DNA of 19,080 nt from Atkinsonella hypoxylon (taxonomy: Eukaryota; Ascomycota; Sordariomycetes; Hypocreales; Clavicipitaceae), in assembly GCA_000729835.1 (NCBI GenBank), contig JFHB01000342.1:1-19080 (forward strand), in the 5' to 3' direction. Within the stretch, counting starts at the first letter, position 1, and the number at the start of each line of letters is the position of its first letter. A program made the position numbers and the translations under genes. Shown here piece by piece: positions 11,401 through 19,080 of the stretch. The notes under the pieces were generated by a model. The model searched no databases, was not told the origin of the DNA, and saw only the letters and a program-made list of their open reading frames with translations.

Positions 11401-12129
11401 TTGTTTTACAATATATAAATAAATAGTAAGTGTAACTACTTTACTGCAATAAGTAAGAGTTTAGTGTAATACCTTAGCCTAAAGTAAGTTCTATTACTAT
11501 ATAAAAGAATAGTATAAACAGCAGTAGAGGTTAAATAGTAGTTCTATAATAGCTACTAAAGGAGCGCCTTAATTGCTTCTTTAGTTTGCTTATAGGTAGA
11601 TATTAACAGCTAGGTCTTCCTAGTAGTAGCCTATATAATTCTAGGCTTAACCTAAGATTGTATCTTTAGGAGTCTATAGTTAGCCTATAATAGAGTTATC
11701 CTTAACGCTACTAGCTAGAGCTTATTAGTAGGTAAGGCTAAGGGCTTTATAATTTAAGCAATAAGCTCTTAGGGCGTTAAGAACCTAATAAAACTAGTAT
11801 TAGCAGTAGTTTATAGTGCTCTAATAAAATAAAGTAAGAGCTAAGTAGTTACTATACATTTTATTACTATAAGCCTTTAGGAAATTACCTCTATATTATT
11901 ATTGTAAATCTCCCTAGAAGGTTTTAGTCTACTAATACTACTACCTAAATTAGAGAATTTTTATAATCTTTTTAAAGAAAAGAAGGCTTAAGGCCTTTTA
12001 CTATATAAAGAACAGCTAGATTACTATATTAAGCTAAAATAGCAGCTAAATAGCTCCTTACTGTTACTACTGTAGGCTCTACTATATAATATACTATAGA
12101 ACTATTTATTAGAAATTAAAAGGTAAGTA

Positions 12130-12720
12130 ATAAACTTAATAGATAAAGGGTAGATTTAAGCTAGCTTCTTCTTAGTAATAGTGCTTATTCTTTTAGCTAA
12201 AAAGCTAAGTAAAGGTTAATAATTTTATATTAATTATTAAGCCCTTAATAAGATTATAGAATAGAACTATTAATCTCTTCCCTTAATAAAAGAGATACTT
12301 AAGTTATTATTAAAGGTACATTAGTTTACTAAGCTAGATATACAGTTAGCCTTCTATAGAATTTAGATAGTAGATAGTAAGGAGCACCTTATAGCGTTTT
12401 ATACCTAGTTTAGCCTCTTTAAATAGCTAGTTTACCCCTTTAGGTTAGTAAAAGCTCTAGCTATATTTTAATAATATATTAATAGTGCACTAGAAGAGGC
12501 CCTTAGGGATTATATAACTGCTTATTTAAATAATATCCTTATTTATATAGAGAGTTCTAGGAAAAACTATATATATAAGGTATAGAGAATCTTAGAAAAG
12601 TTGTAGCTAGTAGAACTACACTTAGATCTTAAGAAATACTACTTTACTATAACTAAAGTTAAATACCTTAGCTTTATAGTAGTAGTAAAGAGAGAGATAC
12701 ACTTAGATCTAAAGAAAATT
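12130..12720 (+). other. Reverse transcriptase domain of the inner element
   Basis: The ordered motifs (KKLSKG, ALNKI, LPLIKE, TKLDIQLAFYRI, AFYT-x-FSLFK, YPFRL-x-KA-x-A-F, YLNNILIY, HLDLKKYYF, KYLSFIV) match the seven-block layout of Ty3/gypsy reverse transcriptases. The YLDD aspartates read AAT AAT (Asn Asn) at 12529-12534. Their loss would inactivate DNA synthesis even without the stop codons. Confidence 0.9.
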
Positions 12721-14859
12721 ATAGCTATTTAGAAGTAGTAAGCTTTTACTAAGTTATAAGAAGTATAAAGCTTCCTTAGATTTATAAACTTTTACTATAA
12801 CTTTATATTAAATTTCTTAGATATTATAGAGCCTTTAGTTAACTTAATAAAGAAGGGAGTTCTATTTTAGTAAATAAAGAAATATAAAAGGTTATTTATA
12901 AGGCTTAAGGAAGCCTTTACTTTATACTTAGTCTTAGCTTAGTAGAACCCTAAGAAGGATATAGTAGTAAAGGCTAATTACTTAGAAGAGGCCCTTAGTA
13001 GCTATTTATCCTAATATAATAAAGCTAGCGTACTTTAGCCTATAGTATACTATTTAGTAAGGTTATTTCTAGTTTAGTGTAACTATACTATTTATAATAA
13101 GGAGCTCTTAGCAATAATATTTTACCTTAAAGCCTAAGCAGTAGAGTTATAGAGAGTAGTATACCCCTTTATAATTCTTACTAACTATAAGAATCTAGAA
13201 TACTTTACGTCCTTATAAAAGATCTCTAAGCGTTAAGCTAAGTAGGTAGAGCTTCTCTCTCTCTTTAACTACTACCTATAATACTGCTTAGAGCTATAGG
13301 TAGAGTAGCTAAATATATTATTATAATAAGAGTAGAATTAAGAGAGAGTAATACTATAGATAGGCTAGATTCTCTAGCCTCTCTTTATTAGCTATTTTAG
13401 TACCCCCTATAGAGATAAGGAGAAGGAGGAGGTTATAAAAGATATTACAGTAGAAACAGCTAGTAAAGTAACGCTAAGAAGTTAACTAGCTAAGGCTTTA
13501 TAGGTGCTAGCTAGAACAATACTATTTCTAGATAAACACTTATAGAGCCTATAGAACTAAGGAGTATAGAAAGATCTAGTATACCTAATAAGGTTAAATA
13601 TAGTCTAGAAGGGAAAGAGAAGGTTTTTATTAAAGGTAAAGATATAAGAATAGATTGTAAACTATACTCTTAATATATAAAAGGCACTAGTTTACTAGAG
13701 CTGCCTCTAGGTCCTTAAGTATAAGCTATTAACTACTATACTAATATATAGAATATATAAGTTGCTAATGTTAAGCTACCTAGGATAAAATACTATATTT
13801 TAGGCATTAATATATAACTACTACTAGAATAAGCTGTTCTAAGATATTACTTAGTATATTTAAAACTGCTACTATTACAGTAGCTAGAAGAGTAAAAGGT
13901 TGTAGTAAGGCCTATTGCAATCTATTTTAGCACTAAATAGGTATTAGTTATAGATCTCTATAGATTTTATAATAGATTTATTAGTGCTAAGCTAGGCTAT
14001 ACTCTCTTACTTAATAGTTATTACTAATTAACTTTTAAAGTATATATAGTTAGAAGTAATAACCTCTATAGAGGTAAAGAAATATACTTTATAGTTTAAG
14101 TATTATTAGTAGTAGTTCTATAGGTTTCTAAAATAAATTATCTTTAACTATAGTTTAAACTAGTTAAGTACGTTTTAAACTACTCTTTATTACTTTATTA
14201 GAATTAAATAATTACTATTTACTTCCTATTACCTATAAATAAACAGTAAAATAGAGAGAGTTAATTAGAAAGTATAAGTAATTCTATAGGTTATAGTTAC
14301 CTTTTTATAGTTTAACTAGCCTAAATACCTTCTTATATATTAGCTAGCTATTAACAATAAGAACTCTTTAGTAATAGGCATAAGCCTAAACTAAGCAATA
14401 TATAGGTATAATATAGACCTTATTTAGAAGCTTATAGATAAAAAGAAGTCTTAAGTTTTATATAAAGAATAAGCTTTAGTGTTCCTTAAATAACTATAAA
14501 AGAGTATAAATATTACTTAAGCTATAATTAACTTTACCTAGTAAGGATAATAAAAGCAGTTAAATAGAAGCTATAAGCTAGTAGAATAGTATAAGGTAGA
14601 GAACTTAGTTTAGCTAATACTTTATTATATTAAAATAAACTACTTAAGTTAAAAACTTAATTAAGTTATAGTAAAGTATATAGTTATAGATATACTAACA
14701 CCTTTAACTATAAAATTAGATATTCTACTAGGAATTTACCTAGTCTTTTATATTAACCTTATTAAGTAAGTAGTAATAAACCCTTTACTTTTTTAGTAGT
14801 TAGTAGACTTAAGACTTAGTTTTAAGCTAACTATAATAAATACTAACCTATCCCTTAGA

Positions 14860-15012
14860 GAATATAGAGTAAAGGAGATTTTAGCTGCTAAAAATGCCTT
14901 AGGCTAAAGAAGATACTATTAAGTGCTTATTAAGTAAGTAGAATTTATTTAGCCTATATAGAAACTACTAAAAAACTTTCTTAATATAAAGGCACTAAAT
15001 TAATTTAAGTTA
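14860..15012 (+). other. C-terminal chromodomain of the inner integrase
   Basis: The frame starts EYRVKEILAAKNA, continues RRYY-x-VLIK-x-VEF and ends KLLKNFLNIKALN-x-F. This matches the chromodomain pattern E-Y-x-V-E-x-I-L ... YLVKW-x-G-(W/F) ... TWEP-x-E-N-L. The stop codons in it fall where Trp is expected (after VLIK and in the TWEP box), as RIP would produce. In chromoviruses this domain binds modified histones and biases insertion toward heterochromatin, which would fit insertion into another repeat. Confidence 0.75.
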
Positions 15013-15154
15013 TAGTAAAAAAACACTTAATTTAATAATAGGCTTAGTAAAAGTATAGTAAAATTTTATATAAACTTTAATAATAACTTAATTATTTTTA
15101 ACTAAAAATAAAAGAAAATAAACTCTTTTTTATAAAGACTTATATAATTACTAT

Positions 15155-15176
15155 AAAAAAAAAAAAAAAAAAAAAA
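15155..15176 (+). repeat. A22 homopolymer tract
   Basis: Twenty-two uninterrupted A residues lie about 140 bp after the chromodomain, followed by more A-rich sequence. It is the longest homopolymer in the window. It may be the scar of a reverse-transcribed poly(A) tail or slippage in an A-rich untranslated region. Confidence 0.85.
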
Positions 15177-16782
15177 GAAAAATAAAAGAAATTCCTTAAT
15201 AAGTAGTAAAAAGGCGTTAGTGCTTATAGCGTAAAGGTATAACTACCTAAAAGGCGCCTTACTGCTCTTTAAGCAGTTATAAAATAGAAGCTAAAGAAGC
15301 TATATAGTGTCCCTAGAGTAGTATAGAAGCTAGAGCTAGAATAGTAGCGCTAGTAGAAGGTATAGAAGCTAGAGTAGGTAAAAATATAACTAGCGCTTTA
15401 GATTAAGGCCTTACTCTAGTAGGTATAGGTAAAGATATAATATCTTAAATAGCTTAGTACTTTAGGCATAAAGGTATAGTCCTTAAGGGAAAGAAGATAA
15501 AAGGGAAGAAAGTAAAGAGAGCAGTAAGCTAAATTAAGGTTATATACTCTAGAAATATAGATAGTAGTTAGTGCTATAAGTAGTTTAAGCTTTTAAGCTC
15601 TACCTAAAGGTAAGTATATTCCTAGTGTATTACCTTAAGGTTATTCTATAAGAGTAAGGGAATAATATATAGTAGTAAAGAAGCCTTATATAGCAGCAAA
15701 GAGGTAGTAGTAGCAGAGGTTAGTAGCTTACAATAAGGTATAAGTATAGATAAAGGCAATAATAAAAGTATAGTAATAGTAGTAGTATTAGTAGGTATAA
15801 AGGGCAATAAGAAGTTATTATTAATATTTATAGAGATATATTTATATTTATTAGGGTTAAACTTATTATCCTTTAGAACAATAAAGGCTATAGTACTCTT
15901 ATAGATTATAAAAGAAAGAAAAGTAAGTGTAAAAGAGCTACTAGCCTAGGTTATATAATAAGGAGGAGAAAAGAGTATAACCTCCTTTTCTATATAATTA
16001 GCAGTAAGTATATCCTTAAGTATAGTATTATAGTAGTTATATATATTTAAGAACTTATAAGTAAGAATAGTTTAGTAGGTAAGCTAACTAAAGTAAAGAG
16101 AGATTAATGTAAACTTAACTATAAAACCTTAGTTAATAAGTTTCTATATTCTAGTAAAGTAATGCTGTAAGTAAGAATACCTAGTAAAGAGGCTTAAATT
16201 CTATATATAGCCTCTATACCTCTATATATATAGTTAGTATTCCCTTCTTTAGCTAAAGCAGCAGTTATATAAGCTCTTCTTATAAAGGTTGTTGCAATAT
16301 AGTATATAAATATCTTTAAGGATATTACTATTAAATAGCTCTAAATTGTTTAAGTCTCTTTATATAAAGAAACTATAGATATAGCAGCAATAAGGGACTA
16401 TTAGCGCTATAGAAGTAGAAGCAGTAAGAGCACTAGCGCTAGCAATATAGCTATTAAAGTTCTAGATATATTTTAGGTTAGTAAGAGAATAAGCTATATA
16501 TAGATAAAGAGGCAGTATACTCTAGGCTAATAAAATAATATTTTGCGGTTTTAATTAGCTAGCTACTTATAGTTAAATAAATTCTATTTAGTTACAATAG
16601 AAAAGAGCTCTTTTATATTAAAAGAAGCAGCAGCAGCTATATAGTGTAAAAGGGAATTTTAGAAAACAACAATAGAACTATTTAGTTATAATATAGAGGT
16701 AAGATAAAATATAAAGAAGGAAGAAAAAGATAAAGAAAAAAGAAAAAGAATTATTTATTTTTATATTAGAAATAGCTAAGAG

Positions 16783-16903
16783 CTAGCTGCTAGTTTATTG
16801 CATACTAAAGGGATAAGAATAATAATAACTATTTACACTCTACTAGCTATTAGTTTATTGTGCACTAAGAGAATAACACTAACAACAAACGTTTACGCTC
16901 TAC
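16783..16903. repeat. Two-copy tandem repeat, 60-bp period
   Basis: CTAGCTGCTAGTTTATTG at 16783-16800 recurs as CTAGCTATTAGTTTATTG at 16843-16860, and the following bases align through TTTAC(A/G)CTCTAC at both 3' ends. The second copy keeps several CA/AAC positions that are T/A in the first. It sits in the extra region of the inner element. Confidence 0.75.
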
Positions 16904-17520
16904 ACCCTTAACAACGCCCCTTATATATAAATAAGTTATATATAACTAATAACTATTTACAATAGCAATAAGGATAAAAGAGAAAGAGTGCCTTTTAGTT
17001 AATAAAAGAGATTATTATACAATAATTGCTCTAAATATAAGGAGACCTAGGGATATAGGCAGTTTATACGCTAGCAACACTAGTATTATAGCTAGTACCT
17101 ATATACTAGTTAGATAATTAATAGTTATATATAAAGGCTTATAAGGTAGAGAGAGATAGAGGTTTAATATACCCTAAAAAGGTACAATTAAGCGAAGAGG
17201 CGTAATTAAACTATTATAGTGTAACTAATAGGTTAGTTAGTAGAGCAATAAACAGCTATTACTAAGGTACTATAAGCAATTAGAGGGAAGGGAGGTAGAG
17301 CAGATATCTATTTATATATTAGCTCTATAATACTATATAAAGTATAAATAGTGTATTAATGCAGCAATAGAATAGCTAGAGTAAAGCGCCTAGGCGTAAA
17401 TATTATACTCTTTACTTTTTATAGGTAAACAATAGAGGAAATATAAAGAGAGAGTAAATAGAGAATTAGCTGCAATTTATAGTACCTACTAAAGACAATA
17501 AAGGGATTATTATAGAGGCT

Positions 17521-17536
17521 AGAAGAAGAAGGAGAG
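17521..17536 (+). other. Polypurine tract of the inner element
   Basis: Sixteen purines (AGAAGAAGAAGGAGAG) lie two bases before the first base of the 3' LTR. This is where the RNase H-resistant primer for plus-strand synthesis is expected, and it confirms the plus orientation. Confidence 0.85.
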
Positions 17537-17538
17537 TA

Positions 17539-17861
17539 TATTATAAACTTAAGCCTTAGGCTTAAGTCTTTTAGTAGAGAGAGAACAGTAGAAAAGAGAT
17601 AGAGATCTATATAGAGAAAAGGAGAGAAGTAAGCTGCATTTGTCTAGAGGTTAGCTAAACTTCGCTAGGCCTTAGAGAGAGAACCTTAGCTATAGAGCAT
17701 ATACTAAAAGGGGCTCCTAAGGGGATAGACCTACCCCTAGATATATAGTACAGGAGTATAGGGAGGCTTCTAGTTCCTTCTCTCTTCCCCCTTTCCTCCC
17801 TATAATTATAGTTCTCATTATAGACGCTAGTTAGCAGCAGCTCCTAGGCTAGTCCATTACA
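17539..17861 (+). repeat. 3' LTR of the inner element
   Basis: It starts TATTATAAACTTAAGCC (5' LTR: TGTTATGGACTCGAGCC) and ends CTAGTCCATTACA. Its length of 323 bp equals that of the 5' LTR. The first part is more heavily mutated than in the 5' LTR, while the last part is better preserved. Confidence 0.95.
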
Positions 17862-17866
17862 CTTGC
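17862..17866 (+). repeat. Target site duplication, right copy (CTTGC)
   Basis: Identical to 9766-9770 and directly after the CA end of the 3' LTR. Keeping one copy restores the outer element's reading frame. Confidence 0.93.
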
Positions 17867-17917
17867 TCTCTAATTATACTTTATAAAGCTAATCTTATTG
17901 TTATACTAGTGAAACTA

Positions 17918-17959
17918 GCATTAATCTACGTAATAACCTTCCTTACTACAGTAATAGCA
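17918..17959 (-). other. Zinc knuckle of the outer gag, histidine lost
   Basis: Fourteen codons on the minus strand read C-Y-Y-C-S-K-E-G-Y-Y-V-D-stop-C. The spacing is CX2CX4HX4C with all three Cys kept, but the zinc-binding His position is Tyr (TAT), and the residue before the last Cys is a stop. CAT to TAT and CAG/CAA/TGG to stop are both RIP changes. Confidence 0.75.
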
Positions 17960-18696
17960 GTAATGCTGCCTTATGTAGCTTCTAGTTATATAGGTCCTAA
18001 AGCTTTAGGTATTGTTATATACATTAACAGCGTTAATATATATATTCTGCTTTTCCTTCTTCTTCTTCCTAAATTTCTCTTTAAAAAGCTTTATAATATC
18101 TATCTTTAAAACTGCTTACTTTATAAGTATAATCTTTATATCTTTAAACTTCTAGGTTAAATTATCTATTTAATCTTTTACTTCTAAAATAGGCTGTATA
18201 ATTTCCTTAGCCTTATAACTAAAATCACTTATACTACAATACTTAGGACTTCTTCTGCCTAGAGGTACATAAAGGTAGTCCCTTCTATTGTTATAAAGTC
18301 TAGAATCGCGGTCTTCTAGCTCTATTTTAGCTTATATATACTAGCTAAGCTGCTCTAATAACTCCCTATAGGGCATTGCAACGAACTTAGCTCTAGTGAC
18401 TTTTATTTAATCTATAAAGCTAGTAAGTACAGCATCTAGCAAGGCCTTATAAATGTAATTGGACTAAGCGGTTACACTGCGCTATATATAGAGCTTAGCG
18501 CTAATTATAGCAGCTTAATGCTCTTAAAGCTAATAGAGGGTGTCTTTTACGGTCCTTAAATAGTTCCTCTTTAGGTCTTTAAGCTTCTTGTTAGCTTGCT
18601 CCTTTTAATCCTAAGAAGTAGCTTTATACTAAAGCAAAAGCTGCTCCTTAGCTTCTTTCTAATTATATAAGGCACAAATAACCTTTATACGCTTAC

Positions 18697-18722
18697 TGTA
18701 ACGGACTAGGTCTTTGACCTAG
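18697..18722. repeat. 26-bp repeat unit, copy inside outer gag, containing a 9-bp palindrome
   Basis: TGTAACGGACTAGGTCTTTG and the six bases after it recur at 19055-19080 with two differences, both TG versus TA. Within it GACTAGGTC-TTT-GACCTAGTC (18704-18724) is a perfect inverted repeat with a 3-base loop. In the outer gag frame this segment codes DxVKDLVRY. Confidence 0.8.
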
Positions 18723-18838
18723 TCTTGTAATATAGATGTCAATTGTACAGAGTCGTGCGACTTGTATAATACGTATCCTTTTGCTGTAGGGGTCTGGTGG
18801 GGGGATTAGGCTAACGCCTATATAGAGTGCGTAGGCAT

Positions 18839-19054
18839 CCGCTATAGCCTAATTAGGCTACTCTATAACATTTATATAAGTTACCTTAAGGTTACAGGTT
18901 TAAACTAGCGCGGAACAGCTTCTAGGCAGGTTAAGTCCTAGGGCAGCGGGGGGGTCCAACCTAGGCTAATAAGGCAATAGATCCTTAGGGGGTGCGTAGT
19001 ATTACAACTAGCTCCTAGCTAACAACGAAGAGACTGTATGTAACAGAGGAGCTA
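18839..19054 (-). other. Leader upstream of outer gag
   Basis: This stretch is upstream of the gag ATG on the minus strand, with relatively intact dinucleotide composition and several G/C runs (G7 at about 18949-18955 on the plus strand). It should contain the 5' untranslated region and primer-binding site. A possible LTR end is CCGTTATA at 19062-19055 (minus), followed by TAGCTCCTC, which could be a RIP-altered TGG-type primer site, but a repeat relationship with gag makes this uncertain. Confidence 0.35.
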
Positions 19055-19080
19055 TATAACGGACTAGGTCTTTAACCTAG
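19055..19080. repeat. Second copy of the 26-bp repeat, cut by the window end
   Basis: It matches 18697-18722 at 24 of 26 positions. Since the other copy lies in gag coding sequence, this could be the edge of another gag copy of the same family or an LTR end sharing the CCGTTACA terminus. The window stops inside it. Confidence 0.75.

Larger units (their letters stand above)
11401..15012 (+). pseudogene. Inner element pol: protease, reverse transcriptase, RNase H, integrase, chromodomain (degraded)
   Basis: This is one frame (1 mod 3), -1 relative to gag. The protease box lies at 11422-11433 as NSKC where DSGC is expected, followed by FTAISKSL and later ILGLT near 11640. The pre-RT linker LPKLENFYNLFKEKKA starts at 11941. 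Reverse transcriptase spans about 12130-12720: a G-x-I-x-AS box, ALNKI (12242), SLPLIKE (12275), FTKLDIQLAFYRI (12326) and the catalytic box YLNN at 12523-12534 in place of YLDD. RNase H follows. The ISKR-x-A-x-x-VELLS-type end of RNase H is near 13220, and the integrase core SIDFIIDLL is near 13957. The GPY/F-type segment with LDILLGIYLVFYINLI lies near 14717-14765, and a chromodomain ends the protein. Stops are TAA/TAG only. Confidence 0.9.
15013..17520 (+). other. Long post-integrase region of the inner element, unassigned
   Basis: About 2.5 kb separates the chromodomain from the polypurine tract, far more than a usual 3' untranslated region. Two stretches look coding-like on the plus strand: about 15290-15720 (frame 2 mod 3, containing VALVEGIEARVGKNITSAL and a KGKKIKGKKVKRA basic patch) and about 17010-17470 (frame 0 mod 3, with LLLRYYKQLEGREVEQI and INAAIEQLE). 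Both are broken by TAA/TAG. The antisense frames read worse. I do not recognise a domain. It could be an accessory gene of this family, a captured host fragment or an older insertion; no boundaries or target duplications of a separate element were seen. Confidence 0.4.
9771..17861 (+). mobile_element. Inner Ty3/gypsy chromovirus, complete with LTRs and target duplication, RIP-inactivated
   Basis: The element is 8091 bp with two 323-bp LTRs and CTTGC on each side. Plus-strand order is 5' LTR, gag with zinc knuckle, protease, reverse transcriptase, RNase H, integrase, chromodomain, a long extra region, polypurine tract, 3' LTR. Integrase downstream of RNase H places it in Ty3/gypsy, and the chromodomain places it among chromoviruses. 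Gag is in the frame of positions equal to 2 mod 3 and pol in the frame 1 mod 3, i.e. -1 relative to gag. Pol stays in one frame from protease to chromodomain, so decay has been by point mutation rather than indels. It inserted into the gag-pol of the outer minus-strand element just downstream of that element's zinc knuckle. Confidence 0.95.
4980..18838 (-). mobile_element. Outer Ty3/gypsy retrotransposon (minus strand), RIP-inactivated and split by a nested element
   Basis: Read on the minus strand this element gives gag (18838-17862), then, after removal of the inner element at 9771-17861 and one 5-bp target copy, protease, reverse transcriptase, RNase H and integrase (9770 to about 4980). 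All domains share one reading frame across the insertion, so gag and pol appear to be a single polyprotein. The pol type, with a GATNS box and a catalytic PFLDD-like box, is one I associate with large gypsy elements common in Pezizomycotina. Its LTRs are not identified inside the window. Every domain carries RIP stops and catalytic substitutions, so it cannot be autonomous. The left limit is where recognisable polyprotein ends; the element itself must extend further. Confidence 0.85.
17862..18838 (-). pseudogene. Outer element gag (5' part of the gag-pol frame), mildly RIP-damaged
   Basis: The frame starts at ATG (18838-18836, minus strand; MPTHSI) and runs to the insertion with TAA/TAG stops only, so this start is the natural one. 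A Pro/Thr-rich N-terminus leads into SHDSVQLTSILQD and then a long Lys/Arg/Glu/Leu-rich helical region (KEAKEQLLL, KDLKRNYLRTVKDT, RAKFVAMPYRELLEQL), as in gag capsid/coiled-coil regions. Near the end is a Lys-rich patch (KFRKKKKEKQ) followed by a CX2CX4HX4C zinc knuckle. It continues in frame into 9770 and below once the inner element is removed. RIP is lighter here than in the pol half; many CA/TG dinucleotides survive. Confidence 0.8.

Noticed and set aside
15155..15176. 3' end of a LINE or SINE insertion
   Set aside because: The upstream sequence is the chromodomain of the inner pol, not LINE sequence, and no target duplication flanks the A tract.
17909..18109. 66-codon plus-strand open frame resembling a membrane protein
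   Set aside because: It is the antisense of the outer gag zinc knuckle and the Lys-rich patch; AAG runs read backwards give Leu/Phe and hence false membrane segments.
18697..19045. A complete 349-bp LTR from TGTTACATACAG to CCGTTACA on the minus strand
   Set aside because: The gag reading frame runs unbroken (apart from RIP stops) through the supposed LTR end to an ATG at 18838, so the boundary would lie inside coding sequence.
1..19080. Host genes, tRNA, rRNA, CRISPR arrays or bacterial operons
   Set aside because: No intact frame, cloverleaf, regular spaced repeat or ribosome-binding pattern was seen; all recognisable coding sequence belongs to retrotransposons.

Overview
The window reads as a transposon graveyard from a filamentous ascomycete fungus (Pezizomycotina). 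It contains no intact gene. Almost the whole sequence is AT-rich and has the signature of repeat-induced point mutation (RIP): TpA is everywhere, CpA and TpG are rare, some CpG survives, and stop codons (TAA/TAG) sit where Gln, Trp or Arg codons would be expected. No tRNA, rRNA, CRISPR array or bacterial-type operon was seen. Functions below come from reading frames by eye and from remembered family motifs; no database search was run.

The best supported structure is one retrotransposon nested inside another. The inner element (9771-17861, plus strand, 8091 bp) is a Ty3/gypsy chromovirus. It has two 323-bp LTRs, a perfect 5-bp target duplication (CTTGC), a gag with a zinc knuckle, a pol with protease, reverse transcriptase, RNase H and integrase, a C-terminal chromodomain, and a polypurine tract. 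Gag and pol lie in different frames (pol is -1). Between the chromodomain and the 3' LTR is an unusual ~2.5-kb stretch with an A22 tract and a 60-bp tandem duplication.

The inner element interrupts a second Ty3/gypsy element on the minus strand. Its gag lies to the right (17862-18838) and the rest of its polyprotein to the left (9770 down to about 4980). Deleting the insert and one target copy rejoins both halves in the same frame. This outer element has a different pol type, with a GATNS motif and a PFLDD-type catalytic box, and its gag-pol is one continuous frame.

The left 4.9 kb is poorly resolved. Positions 1-201 look like an LTR terminus followed by a primer-binding-like site, so a third element may begin here. 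Positions 382-744 hold a short basic reading frame, and 745-4390 hold RIP-degraded sequence that I could not assign, with coding-like periodicity in places. The two window edges (about 1-480 and 18700-19080) keep more CpA/TpG than the interior, so RIP was weaker there.
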